Shown: positions 17,395 to 26,049, counted from the stretch's first letter. The stretch is DNA of 64,000 bases from Mesonia oceanica (GCF_902499555.1 NZ_CABVMM010000015.1:1-64000); one strand, 5' to 3'. Notes: a model not told the origin generated them from the sequence alone. A program made the numbers and translations.

Positions 17395-17777
17395 TATAGA
17401 ATTTTTACAGGATTCTTGTCTTCATCTATGGCAACAAAAGTGAACTCCCCGGAAACAGCTTTTTCCCTACTTTCAGAATACATTTCTTCCACGAAAATAT
17501 CTACTCTAACTTTTAAACTGGTGCTTCCTAAATAAGTTACTTTTCCTGTAAGTTCAATAATCGTTCCTGCAGGGATTGGTTTTTTAAAATCTATTTTATC
17601 ACTACTTACGGTGACCATTTGTTGACGGCTAAAACGAGTGGCAGTAATAAAAGCGGTTTCATCCATTAATTGCATTGCCGTTCCTCCAAATAAGGTGTCG
17701 TAATGATTGGTAGTATTTGGGAAAACAGCTTTAAATATGGTCGTTTTAGAGTTTTCTATTCTCTGTTCTTTGTTCAT
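17394..17777 (-). CDS. Acyl-CoA thioesterase (hotdog fold, YciA/BACH type)
   Basis: A 127-residue hotdog-fold thioesterase that hydrolyses acyl-CoA. The signature NHYDTLFGGTAMQLMDETAF (residues about 22-41) includes the catalytic Asp region and the helix typical of the YciA/cytosolic acyl-CoA hydrolase family. The substrate chain length is not predictable. It overlaps the upstream PAS-domain gene by four bases. Confidence 0.9.
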   Translation of the reverse strand: MNKEQRIENSKTTIFKAVFPNTTNHYDTLFGGTAMQLMDETAFITATRFSRQQMVTVSSDKIDFKKPIPAGTIIELTGKVTYLGSTSLKVRVDIFVEEMYSESREKAVSGEFTFVAIDEDKNPVKIL

Positions 17778-18337
17778 CTTATTTGTTTTTCAAGAGCTAA
17801 ATAATGGGTGGTTTTTTTAGTATATAAAGGGAAAATATCTAACCGACAGCGGTAAGGGGTGTTGTCTTTTTTGTAATTGATAAGCGTTTCAGAAAAAGGC
17901 TGATTAGCTAAGATATGTTTTTTGATTCTAGCTTTTGTTTCTGCTGAAGTTTGTTCACCTTGTAAAAAATCAGGGGATTTGTCAATGACAAATTTTTTAC
18001 TGTAGCCCGTCATTTTCTTAAATCCAGTAGAAGCCCAAACAATTTTTTTTGCTGTATTAGTGACCACTAAAGCTTCAAAATCATGGGCAGAGAAAATCTG
18101 TTTGAAATTATTTTGAAACTGAAATTTGTTAGCAAATTCAAAAAAAGACTTTATTTCCCTTTGTTTTCTAATCTCTGCAAGTCGTTTAGAAGAATGCTCA
18201 CTATAAATATCCCAGCTTAGCAATGGAGTAGCGGTATTGTTAACTTCTATCTCCGGTGCGAGTTGCTGATATTCATTGGTAGAAAGTGAAGAGAAATAGA
18301 GATCTAGGCTCATCATTTTACCTAAGTTATTTTTCAT
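17774..18337 (-). CDS. PAS domain protein, LOV-like without the photoactive cysteine
   Basis: A 187-residue protein: an N-terminal helical region (about 1-80) and a single PAS domain (about 85-187), with no kinase or output domain. The PAS segment DKSPDFLQGEQT (119-130) aligns with the GRNCRFLQG motif of blue-light LOV domains, but the flavin-adduct cysteine position is Pro122. The downstream INYKKDNTPY keeps only one of the usual flavin-binding asparagines. It is thus a LOV-derived or LOV-related PAS fold unlikely to photocycle. It sits three bases after panB and overlaps the thioesterase gene. The partner it signals to is unknown. Confidence 0.85.
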   Translation of the reverse strand: MKNNLGKMMSLDLYFSSLSTNEYQQLAPEIEVNNTATPLLSWDIYSEHSSKRLAEIRKQREIKSFFEFANKFQFQNNFKQIFSAHDFEALVVTNTAKKIVWASTGFKKMTGYSKKFVIDKSPDFLQGEQTSAETKARIKKHILANQPFSETLINYKKDNTPYRCRLDIFPLYTKKTTHYLALEKQIR

Positions 18338-18340
18338 AGC

Positions 18341-19159
18341 TTAGTATTGTTCATTTTCATTGGGAAAATCACCCGATTTTACATCTTTATGATAAGCTTT
18401 AAAAGCATTGGTCATTTCGGTATGTAAATCTAGGTAACGACGTAAGAAACGTGGGTTAAACTCGTGAGTCATTCCCAACATATCGTGAATTACCAAAACT
18501 TGTCCGTCAACTCCATTCCCGGCACCAATACCAATCACAGGAATAGAAATGCTCTCGGCTACTTCTTTGGCTAATTTGGCAGGGACTTTTTCTAAAACTA
18601 CAGCAAAACAGCCAATTCTTTCGAGCATTTTTGCATCGGCTTTTAATTTTTCAGCTTCTTCCTCTTCTTTGGCCCTAACCGTATAGGTTCCAAATTTATA
18701 GATAGATTGTGGAGTTAAGCCTAAATGTCCCATCACGGGAATACCGGCTTTTAAAATACGTTTAATAGATTCTTTAATTTCTTTTCCACCTTCCAGTTTA
18801 ACCGCGTGGCCACCGCTTTCTTTCATAATTCTAATAGCAGAACGTAGCGCCTCTTTAGGATCACTTTGGTAACTTCCAAAAGGTAAATCGACGACCACCA
18901 GTGATCTGTTGATCGCTCTAATTACAGAAGAAGCGTGATAAATCATTTGGTCGAGTGTGATGGGCAAAGTAGTTTCGTGACCAGCCATCGTATTGGCAGC
19001 AGAATCACCTACTAAAATTACATCTACACCGGCACCATCTACAATGCTGGCCATCGTATAATCGTAGGCCGTAAGCATCGATATTTTTTCTTTGTTGGCT
19101 TTCATTTCTACCAACGATTTAACCGTAATTCTTTTATATTGTTTTTTTGCAGTTGACAT
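18341..19159 (-). CDS. panB: 3-methyl-2-oxobutanoate hydroxymethyltransferase
   Basis: PanB makes ketopantoate from alpha-ketoisovalerate and methylene-tetrahydrofolate, the first step of pantothenate synthesis. The 272-residue product starts MSTAKKQYKR and has the metal-binding LVGDSAANTMAGH, the VVVDLPFGSY strand and the PVIGIGAGNGVDGQ loop. The open frame runs 58 codons further upstream to 19333, but that extension overlaps the divergent gene at 19223 and has no PanB character, so I start at 19159. First gene of a seven-gene minus-strand operon ending with the RluA-type enzyme. Confidence 0.95.
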   Translation of the reverse strand: MSTAKKQYKRITVKSLVEMKANKEKISMLTAYDYTMASIVDGAGVDVILVGDSAANTMAGHETTLPITLDQMIYHASSVIRAINRSLVVVDLPFGSYQSDPKEALRSAIRIMKESGGHAVKLEGGKEIKESIKRILKAGIPVMGHLGLTPQSIYKFGTYTVRAKEEEEAEKLKADAKMLERIGCFAVVLEKVPAKLAKEVAESISIPVIGIGAGNGVDGQVLVIHDMLGMTHEFNPRFLRRYLDLHTEMTNAFKAYHKDVKSGDFPNENEQY

Positions 19160-19222
19160 TTTCTTGTTTTTTGTTGAAGTAAAAGTACTAAATTCGTACA
19201 CGAACGTCAAAACATTAACGAT

Positions 19223-19678
19223 ATGCGGTTTTTTTACTTTTTTCTTATATTTTCCATAGGATTTACAGGATTTTCGCAATCGAAAGAAGATTCTGCGAAA
19301 GCCATGGTGCAAGCCTTTTTTAAGGCTTTTCATGAGCAGGATAGTGTAAAATTAAAAACCTATGCTTTTGAAGATGTTCAGTTAAAATCAATCGCTAAAA
19401 ATGCCAAAGGAAAAATGGTCATAAATACCGATAGTTATGAAGAATTTGTAAAATCGATGACCACTATACCTGCAGAAGTTGACTTTGAAGAGCGATTAGG
19501 CTTGTTGGAAGTCCAAACCGATGGTTATTTGGCCAATGTTTGGGTGCCTTATGAGTTTTATTTGAATGGGGAATTAAGTCATTGCGGAGTAAATAATTTT
19601 CAATTGATCTATACCGATAAAGCTTGGAAAATTATTTCTATCGTAGATACCCGAAAAAAACAAGCTTGCCAAGATTAA
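19223..19678 (+). CDS. Secreted NTF2-like protein
   Basis: A 151-residue protein with a signal peptide (about 1-18, GFSQ) and an NTF2/SnoaL-like fold suggested by AMVQAFFKAFHEQD at the N-terminus of the mature part and AWKIISIVDTR at the end. Such proteins bind small ligands or act as enzymes, but no catalytic residues can be assigned. It is divergent from panB with about 60 bases between them. Confidence 0.75.
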   Translation: MRFFYFFLIFSIGFTGFSQSKEDSAKAMVQAFFKAFHEQDSVKLKTYAFEDVQLKSIAKNAKGKMVINTDSYEEFVKSMTTIPAEVDFEERLGLLEVQTDGYLANVWVPYEFYLNGELSHCGVNNFQLIYTDKAWKIISIVDTRKKQACQD

Positions 19679-19720
19679 TTTGCGTCTAACTTTTTAAATT
19701 CGTCCCTAAAACTAACTATT

Positions 19721-20893
19721 ATGAATTATATACTCTTTGACGGAGATTCAAGAAATAAATTATTACCATTCACGTATACGCGTCCGGTTGCCGATATTCG
19801 CGTAGGTATTTTAACCATCCGTGAAAAATGGGAATTGTTGTTAGAAGCTACCACCACTACAGTTACAGAAGATTATTTATCTGGAAAATGGCCTATGGTC
19901 GAGATGGAAACCAACGTGATGATCAATGGTGCTTATTTTCCTTCAGAAAGTTTACTTCAGCAAATCAAAAACTTGAAGTCTAATCAAGTGATTGTGCATC
20001 AAGATACCTATATCGCTTTTATCACGGCGGAAGGGGAAGAAGTAGATTTAGAAAATTTTGAGACGATTGAAGTAGAAGAAGAACCCCTTTTTATTGAAAA
20101 TACCTGGGATATTTTTTCTAAAAACGGAGACGCCATTGAATTTGATTTTTATTGGTTAACTAAAGACCGGGAATCAGCTGAAATACCGGATTCCGTTTTT
20201 TGTGTAAATAAAGAACGCATTTTTGTAGAAGATGGAGCAAAACTTACGATCGCTAGTTTAAATGCAAGTAATGGACCTATTTATATTGGTAAAGATGCTG
20301 AAGTCATGGAAGCTTGTAGTGTTCGTGGACCTTTTGCGCTTTGTGAACACGCTACCTTAAAAATGGGAGCAAAAATTTATGGACCAACTACTGTGGGACC
20401 TCATAGTAAAGTTGGGGGAGAAGTGAATAATTCAGTGATTATGGGGTATTCTAATAAAGGTCATGATGGATTCTTAGGAAATTCTGTTTTGGGTGAATGG
20501 TGTAATTTGGGAGCAGATACCAATAATTCCAATTTAAAAAATAACTATGCTGAGGTAAGACTATGGAGCTATGAAACCGAAGGTTTTGCAAAAACAGGAT
20601 TGCAGTTTTGTGGCTTGATGATGGGTGATCATTCTAAATGCGGAATTAATACCATGTTTAACACCGGAACTGTTGTTGGGGTTAGTGCCAATATTTTTGG
20701 TGCTGGTTTCCCTAGAAATTTTGTACCGAGTTTTAGTTGGGGAGGAAGCAGTGGAACCACCACTTACAAAACCAATAAAGCTTTTGAGGTAGCCGAAAAA
20801 GTAATGGCAAGACGTGCTATCGAATTTTCAGAAGAAGAAAAAGCGATTTTAGAACATGTTTTTGAAGAGACAGCTAAGTTTAGAAGAGATTAG
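19721..20893 (+). CDS. GlmU-like UDP-GlcNAc pyrophosphorylase/acetyltransferase (Bacteroidota type)
   Basis: A 390-residue protein matching the Bacteroidota alternative GlmU type (TIGR03991). The N-terminus FDGDSRNKLLPFTYTRPVADIR replaces the usual nucleotidyltransferase LAAGKGTRM loop. The C-terminal half (about 180-350) shows left-handed beta-helix hexapeptides (IGKDAEVMEA, GPTTVGPHSKV). It probably supplies UDP-GlcNAc, or a related nucleotide sugar, for peptidoglycan and lipid A. It ends just before a good terminator. Confidence 0.88.
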   Translation: MNYILFDGDSRNKLLPFTYTRPVADIRVGILTIREKWELLLEATTTTVTEDYLSGKWPMVEMETNVMINGAYFPSESLLQQIKNLKSNQVIVHQDTYIAFITAEGEEVDLENFETIEVEEEPLFIENTWDIFSKNGDAIEFDFYWLTKDRESAEIPDSVFCVNKERIFVEDGAKLTIASLNASNGPIYIGKDAEVMEACSVRGPFALCEHATLKMGAKIYGPTTVGPHSKVGGEVNNSVIMGYSNKGHDGFLGNSVLGEWCNLGADTNNSNLKNNYAEVRLWSYETEGFAKTGLQFCGLMMGDHSKCGINTMFNTGTVVGVSANIFGAGFPRNFVPSFSWGGSSGTTTYKTNKAFEVAEKVMARRAIEFSEEEKAILEHVFEETAKFRRD

Positions 20894-20908
20894 GGATGAG
20901 ATGATATT

Positions 20909-20938
20909 AAAAAAGCTCCCAATTTGGGAGCTTTTCTT
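20909..20938. terminator. Terminator between convergent genes
   Basis: AAAAGCTCCCA pairs with TGGGAGCTTTT (20911-20935) around a short AT loop, with an A run on the left and T run on the right. It can therefore work for the plus-strand GlmU-like gene and for the minus-strand gene ending at 20963. Confidence 0.88.
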
Positions 20939-20962
20939 ATTTAAAATATAAACTATTTGATT

Positions 20963-22438
20963 TTATTTCTGAGAATTAGCTTCTTGCGCTAACTTTCTAT
21001 CCTTTTTTTCTTGGTATCCAAATAAGTTTTGTTCTTTTATCATTGTTGCGGTGTTTTCAGGCAACATTTCTTCCCATCCATCTTCCCCGTCAGAAATAAT
21101 TTGTAAAACTTCACGAGAGAAAATATCCATAATCGTAGGATCGTAATCTTTAATATCTACTACTTTACCATTGTACTTAAAGAATTTGTATAATTCTTTC
21201 ATACGCGGATGAACTTTTAGGTTATCGCTATCGGTAATTTCTCCGGTATGTTTGTCTTTTAAAGGATATAGGTAAACTTTTAAGTCTTTAAAGAACAGTT
21301 TACCAAAAGCTTCCAAAATTCCACCGCTTAAATGGCGATAGTATTTTTCATCAAAAATATCGACTAAATTGTTCACACCCATCGCTAGTCCCATACGTTG
21401 TTTGGTATAACGAGAGAAATATTCAACAACTTTATAATATTCTTGGAAGTTTGAAATCATAACCGTTTGGCCAAGAGCACAAAGTAATTTGGCACGGTCC
21501 ATAAAATCTTTTTCATCAATCTCTCCTTCCGAACGCAGGTTAGATAAGGTAATTTCAAAAATACTAACTGTATTTTCCTCTTGTACCCGGTTTTCTTTTA
21601 AAAATAAATCTAGCGCATTTTTATAAATGTCCATATTTACTTTAGTTACCGGTCTAAAACTCCCTCTTAACGCAAGTACGTTTTTCTTGTAAAGTATTCT
21701 TGCCGGTAGCACATTATTACCATCAGGAGCAAACATGACCGCTTCGGTCATTCCATTCTTTACTAGTTGTAAACTCATCAGGCGGTTATCTACTTTTTCA
21801 AATCTTGGACCTGAAAAGTTAATGGTGTCTATTTCTAACTGATCTTTATCGATATGATCGTATAAATAGCGTAAGAGTTTTTTAGGATTATCGTATTTGT
21901 AATAAGCTCCGTAGATGAGGTTTACTCCAAGTATTCCCAAGGTGTTTTGCTGTAAACGGGCATCGTTTTCGTGAAAACGGAGGTGAAGAATAATTTCATT
22001 ATAATCTTCATCCGGTCTTACTTGGTAACGTATTCCTACCCAACCGTGACCTTTGTATTTTTTGGCAAAATCTATGGTAGCCACCGTATTAGCAAAGCTG
22101 AAGAAAAGTTTCTTGGGGTGTTTTTCCCGATCCATGCGTTCTTCAATGAGCCGCATTTCGTGTGAAAGCATTTTTTTTAACCTCGCTTCAGTAACATATC
22201 TTCTGTCATCTTCAATCCCATAAATGGCATCGCTAAAATCTTTATCGTAAGCACTCATCGTTTTTGCGATGGTACCCGAAGCAGCTCCTGCCCTAAAGAA
22301 ATTTCTAACCGTTTCTTGGCCGGCACCGATTTCGGCAAAAGTACCGTAAATATTTTCGTTTAAATTTATACGGAGTGCTTTACTTTTTATTGAAGGAACG
22401 TTTTCGAATTCCTTATCGCCCATTATTGTAATTGGCAT
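20963..22438 (-). CDS. Conserved Bacteroidota protein of unknown function
   Basis: A 491-residue cytoplasmic protein without membrane segments or recognisable motif. Distinctive stretches are LRINLNENIYGTFAEIGAGQE, FFRAGAASGTIAKTMSAYDK and MISNFQEYYKVVEYFSRYT. I recall close homologues throughout Bacteroidota, sometimes carrying a nicotinate-nucleotide adenylyltransferase name. No nucleotidyltransferase HxGH-type motif is visible, so I would not use that name. Monocistronic, divergent from the MBL hydrolase gene. TACCTTTG on the minus strand (22484-22477) is a likely -7 element. Confidence 0.8.
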   Translation of the reverse strand: MPITIMGDKEFENVPSIKSKALRINLNENIYGTFAEIGAGQETVRNFFRAGAASGTIAKTMSAYDKDFSDAIYGIEDDRRYVTEARLKKMLSHEMRLIEERMDREKHPKKLFFSFANTVATIDFAKKYKGHGWVGIRYQVRPDEDYNEIILHLRFHENDARLQQNTLGILGVNLIYGAYYKYDNPKKLLRYLYDHIDKDQLEIDTINFSGPRFEKVDNRLMSLQLVKNGMTEAVMFAPDGNNVLPARILYKKNVLALRGSFRPVTKVNMDIYKNALDLFLKENRVQEENTVSIFEITLSNLRSEGEIDEKDFMDRAKLLCALGQTVMISNFQEYYKVVEYFSRYTKQRMGLAMGVNNLVDIFDEKYYRHLSGGILEAFGKLFFKDLKVYLYPLKDKHTGEITDSDNLKVHPRMKELYKFFKYNGKVVDIKDYDPTIMDIFSREVLQIISDGEDGWEEMLPENTATMIKEQNLFGYQEKKDRKLAQEANSQK

Positions 22439-22489
22439 AGCAAATTAAAGATTTAATTGTGTTTGTTACGTACTTTCAAAGGTAATGAT

Positions 22490-22523
22490 TTGACGGTTAA
22501 ACAAAAAAATATAATTACTTTTG
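22490..22523 (+). promoter_or_regulatory. Promoter of the MBL hydrolase gene
   Basis: TTG at 22490-22492, a 23-base spacer, and TACTTTTG at 22516-22523 match the Bacteroidota consensus. Transcription should begin close to 22530, leaving only about ten bases before the TTG start codon at 22540. Confidence 0.65.
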
Positions 22524-22539
22524 TGATAAATTTTTGCTT

Positions 22540-23301
22540 TTGGAAATAACATTTTTAGGAACAGGCACTTCACAGGGGATTCCAATTATAGGAAGCGACC
22601 ATCCGGTCTGCTTAAGCAACGATCCTAAAGATAAGCGTTTGCGCGTTTCAATTTTAGTAGAATGGGAGAATTATACCTACGTGGTAGATTGTGGACCTGA
22701 TTTTAGGCAACAAATGTTGGCAAATAAAGTTGAGAAAATTGATGGTATTTTGCTCACTCACGAACATAACGATCATATTATTGGTCTAGACGATGTACGT
22801 CCATTTTATTTTAAACAAGGTGATATTTCGGTATATGCGCATCCACGAGTAATTAAAGCGTTGAAAAAGCGGTTTGATTATGTTTTTGAAACCGTCAATA
22901 AATATCCCGGAACTCCCACATTAGCTATTGTAGAGTTAAACGATAATCCTTTTCAAATAGGGAATCTAGAAGTAGTTCCCGTAAATGTATGGCATCATAA
23001 ATTGCAGGTATATGCCTTTAGATTGGGAGATTTTGCGTACGTGACCGATGCTAAAACCATAGATGAGGAGGAACTGGAAAAGTTGAAAGGGGTAAAAGTT
23101 TTAACCGTAAATGCGTTGCGAAAAGAACCTCATTTATCTCATTTTAACTTAGAAGAAGCCTTAGATTTTATTAGAAAAATAAACCCCGAAAGAGCTTACT
23201 TAACACATATTAGTCATTTAATGGGTTTTCATGAAGAAGTAGAGAAGGAGCTACCGGAAAACGTGTTTTTGGCTTACGATAATTTAAAAATCACAATTTA
23301 G
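22540..23301 (+). CDS. MBL-fold metallohydrolase (PhnP-like)
   Basis: A 253-residue metallo-beta-lactamase-fold phosphodiesterase or hydrolase. The zinc-binding motif THEHNDH lies at 73-79, the N-terminal EITFLGTGTSQG is typical of the PhnP-like subgroup, and AYLTHISH supplies the distal ligand. The frame allows TTG at 22534 or 22540. I choose 22540 because the usual N-terminus is Met followed by the first beta strand. The substrate is unknown. The next gene starts at the base after the stop codon. Confidence 0.9.
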   Translation: MEITFLGTGTSQGIPIIGSDHPVCLSNDPKDKRLRVSILVEWENYTYVVDCGPDFRQQMLANKVEKIDGILLTHEHNDHIIGLDDVRPFYFKQGDISVYAHPRVIKALKKRFDYVFETVNKYPGTPTLAIVELNDNPFQIGNLEVVPVNVWHHKLQVYAFRLGDFAYVTDAKTIDEEELEKLKGVKVLTVNALRKEPHLSHFNLEEALDFIRKINPERAYLTHISHLMGFHEEVEKELPENVFLAYDNLKITI

Positions 23302-23808
23302 ATGAAGAGCAAACTTTTTATGTACCTGTTTTTATTTGCGGTACTTTACATCATATTTCAATATGCCAATTCCAAGAAAACATTTGAAATGCAAGAAGCT
23401 AAAATAGGATCTTTAAGAGAAAAAGTGGAAGCATTAGAACAAACCAAGGATTCCCTTCAAAATACAAGTGTTACAGCTTCTTCACAAGATGGTTATTCAT
23501 TAGAAAGCGATGATAAAGCCAAAATGTATATAGAAGAATTGGGCTATAATATAGATGATTTTAAAACTAAATTGGAGAGCGATATTTTCTCTAAAAACAA
23601 AGCTGATGCAAATAATGAGTTAGTTCCTTTTGCCGGAATGAATGGCGGCTTTATGCGGATTAATGGTTTGAGAATTATTAACCATCGTTGGGTAATCATT
23701 GAATTTACCGATGGTACCTACTGGGGCCAAGCTTTAGTGAATTATTTTATAGAAGATGACGGTTCTCTTTCTTTTGAAGTAGGCGATGGCTTTTTATATC
23801 CTAATTAA
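23302..23808 (+). CDS. Membrane-anchored protein with coiled coil, unknown function
   Basis: A 168-residue protein: an N-terminal transmembrane helix (about 5-21), a coiled coil (about 28-52), a low-complexity linker, and a C-terminal globular domain (about 100-168) with GGFMRINGLRIIN and WVIIEFTDGTYWGQ. It is directly coupled to the MBL hydrolase, with ATG immediately after its stop codon. I do not recognise a family. It ends four bases inside the convergent esterase gene. Confidence 0.75.
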   Translation: MKSKLFMYLFLFAVLYIIFQYANSKKTFEMQEAKIGSLREKVEALEQTKDSLQNTSVTASSQDGYSLESDDKAKMYIEELGYNIDDFKTKLESDIFSKNKADANNELVPFAGMNGGFMRINGLRIINHRWVIIEFTDGTYWGQALVNYFIEDDGSLSFEVGDGFLYPN

Positions 23809-24458
23809 TTTTTAGCTAACCAGTTTTTAAATTCCATAAAATTTTGTGGATTTACACCGTGACCCACGGGAAATTCTGAATATTTATAGTCGATACCCAA
23901 ATTTTCTAAGAAAGGTTTATTTTTTCGAGCCCATTCTACCGGAATTACTTGATCTACACTTCCGTGTGAACCATAAATTTTTAATTTCGAAAAATCGTTG
24001 TTTTCGTAACCTTGCTTAAAAATAGCAGAATGAATGTAACCGCTTAACGCGACAACTTTATTAATTTTTTCAGGATAAGACAGCGCTACCGCATAACTTA
24101 AAATAGCACCTTGACTAAAACCTAGAAGGATTACCTGTTCAGGATCTGCGTGATAATTTTCAACTACTTCATCTATAAACTTTACGATTAGTTCACGCGA
24201 TTCAATGGCTTGTTCGTCGTTCGTAAATTTATTTTGGGAAGCATCAAAATTAATTTCATACCAAGCATTGCCGTAAGGTTGCATAGCTAGGGGAGCTTTT
24301 GCTGAAACAATAAGGTATTCTTCAGGTAATTCACCTGCAAAAGAAAACAAGTCGTTTTCATTACTGCCATAGCCGTGAAGCATAATAATTACCGGAGCTT
24401 TTTCTGTTAAGCTGGAAGGTTTAATGAGGTGTTCTAAAGAAAGATTTTTAGTGATCAT
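23805..24458 (-). CDS. Alpha/beta-hydrolase (carboxylesterase/phospholipase type)
   Basis: A 217-residue serine esterase of the phospholipase/carboxylesterase group. The oxyanion region IIMLHGYGSNENDL, nucleophile Ser115 in GFSQGA, Asp near 169 (GSVDQVIP) and His near 200 (VGHGV) form the triad. No signal peptide, so it is cytoplasmic. It is the last gene of a minus-strand operon with BatA, dihydroorotase-like and DUF4870 genes, sharing one base with the latter. Confidence 0.92.
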   Translation of the reverse strand: MITKNLSLEHLIKPSSLTEKAPVIIMLHGYGSNENDLFSFAGELPEEYLIVSAKAPLAMQPYGNAWYEINFDASQNKFTNDEQAIESRELIVKFIDEVVENYHADPEQVILLGFSQGAILSYAVALSYPEKINKVVALSGYIHSAIFKQGYENNDFSKLKIYGSHGSVDQVIPVEWARKNKPFLENLGIDYKYSEFPVGHGVNPQNFMEFKNWLAKN

Positions 24459-24790
24459 TACGCTAGATTTTTAAACCATTTTTGAAAATATTCTCCTACC
24501 AAGGGTACAATTGTTTTTCTACCTTGAATAGCTCCAATAAAGCCATATACCCAAAGGATAAATACAAATATCCAAAAAGCAACAGAAATTAACCAACTAT
24601 CAAAACCGCTAATTAAAGCAACCAACAAAAAATATAAAATATGTATACCTAAAGCTTGTTTAATGTGAAAACTTGCAAATTGATTTTTAGGTTCGCTGTT
24701 CATGAAAATAGCGATGATCGCTCCAATAATGGTAAGGTAAGCAACAATAGCCGTAGATTTTCCTTCTCTTATTTGTTCTGTAGTTGACAT
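24458..24790 (-). CDS. DUF4870/Tic20-like membrane protein
   Basis: A 110-residue protein with three hydrophobic segments (about 14-32, 48-66, 68-90) and the FHIKQALGIHILYF stretch characteristic of the DUF4870/Tic20-like family. The family has no settled function. It overlaps both neighbours by one base, in the middle of the dihydroorotase-like/esterase operon. Confidence 0.85.
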   Translation of the reverse strand: MSTTEQIREGKSTAIVAYLTIIGAIIAIFMNSEPKNQFASFHIKQALGIHILYFLLVALISGFDSWLISVAFWIFVFILWVYGFIGAIQGRKTIVPLVGEYFQKWFKNLA

Positions 24791-26040
24791 TAGGATAGCG
24801 TTAATTGGTGGTTAGCTAAAATACCGTATACTTTTCCTTTTAATTTTTCCCCTAAAAACATAGAATTTTTTGAGGTTGAAAGAATATGGTTTTTTTCAAA
24901 AGTAAAATTGCTTTCAGGGTTGAACAGTGTTAAATTGGCTTTTTGGCCAATTTCGAGTTTGGGAGTCTCTAGGTGGAAACGTTCCCGACCCTGGGTTAAA
25001 ACTTTAATGGCTTTCTCTGTTGGTAAAAGTTTGTTTAAAGCAGCAAAGGCTGTCTCCAATCCAATGGTTCCAAAAGCAGCATTTTCAAATTCTACTTTTT
25101 TCTGTTCAATATCAATAGGCATATGGTCGGTGGTGACCATATCTATGGTTCCGTCTTTAACCGCTTTTAGTAAAGCTTTTCGGTCTTTATCGGTTCGTAA
25201 TGGAGGAGTAACTTTGTAGTTGGCATCAAATCCTTGTAGCTTTTCATCGGTTAATAATAAATTATGAATTGCTACGCTACAAGTTACATCTAAACCATTC
25301 TTTTTAGCTTCTTTAATAAGCTGAACAGATTTTTCAGTTGAAATTGTAGGGATATGAAGTTTTCCGCCGGTATATTCTAAAATAAATAAATCCCTACTAA
25401 TCTGAAGTTCTTCTGCAAACGAAGGGATTCCTTTTAATCCCAATTGTGTACTTTGGTATTCTTCGTGTACATATCCGTTTCTGGCAATCGCATTCTCCTG
25501 CGGAAATGATTGTACCAATCCGTCAAAATTTTGCGTGTATTGTAAAGCAATTTTCAGTAAGTTGGGATTCTTGACAGGTTTTTTATAATCTGAAAAAGCT
25601 ACCGCGCCGGCATTTTTCATATCGTAAAGTTCCGCTAAATCTACTCCGTCTGCATGTTTGGTTAAGGTTCCTACCGGAGCTAATTGAACTCCGTGTTTTC
25701 CTTGATGGCTAATTAAAAAACTAATGGTCGAACTATTATCGGCAACAGGTTGGGTAGTTGGATTCAAAAGAATCGTTGTAAAACCACTTTTAGCGGCGGT
25801 TTTCATTCCGTTGTCCAACGTTTCCCGCTCTTCGTAACCTGGTTCTCCAAAACTTACGCTGCTATCAAACCAACCCAAAGAAACATGAAGGTTTTCTTTT
25901 TCAATTACTTGATCTGCTTTGGTAGAAATAGATTTATCAATTGCTTCAATTTTTCCATCGTTAACTAAAATATCTACCTTTTTAAGGTGATGTGCACTTT
26001 CAGAATTAACAATTGTCGCAGCTTTGATAAGGATTTTCAT
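24790..26040 (-). CDS. Dihydroorotase-like protein lacking the metal-binding His pair
   Basis: A 416-residue amidohydrolase-fold protein of the multifunctional-complex dihydroorotase type. The normal DxHxH motif after the first strand is replaced by D59-S60-S61-V62-S63 in GWFDSSVSFGEPG, so two zinc ligands are missing. The later TTDHMPI segment keeps the DH. This resembles the non-catalytic PyrC-like partners (PyrX) that assemble with aspartate carbamoyltransferase. A structural or regulatory role is inference. Operon order is BatA, this gene, DUF4870, esterase. Confidence 0.88.
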   Translation of the reverse strand: MKILIKAATIVNSESAHHLKKVDILVNDGKIEAIDKSISTKADQVIEKENLHVSLGWFDSSVSFGEPGYEERETLDNGMKTAAKSGFTTILLNPTTQPVADNSSTISFLISHQGKHGVQLAPVGTLTKHADGVDLAELYDMKNAGAVAFSDYKKPVKNPNLLKIALQYTQNFDGLVQSFPQENAIARNGYVHEEYQSTQLGLKGIPSFAEELQISRDLFILEYTGGKLHIPTISTEKSVQLIKEAKKNGLDVTCSVAIHNLLLTDEKLQGFDANYKVTPPLRTDKDRKALLKAVKDGTIDMVTTDHMPIDIEQKKVEFENAAFGTIGLETAFAALNKLLPTEKAIKVLTQGRERFHLETPKLEIGQKANLTLFNPESNFTFEKNHILSTSKNSMFLGEKLKGKVYGILANHQLTLS

Positions 26041-26049
26041 TGATGGGTT

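Noticed and set aside
19160..19333. N-terminal extension of panB by 58 codons
   Set aside because: It overlaps the divergent gene at 19223, is highly basic and unlike PanB, and the normal start MSTAKKQYKR is at 19159.
20963..22438. Nicotinate-nucleotide adenylyltransferase
   Set aside because: No HxGH-type nucleotide-binding motif or Rossmann start is visible, so the name was not used.
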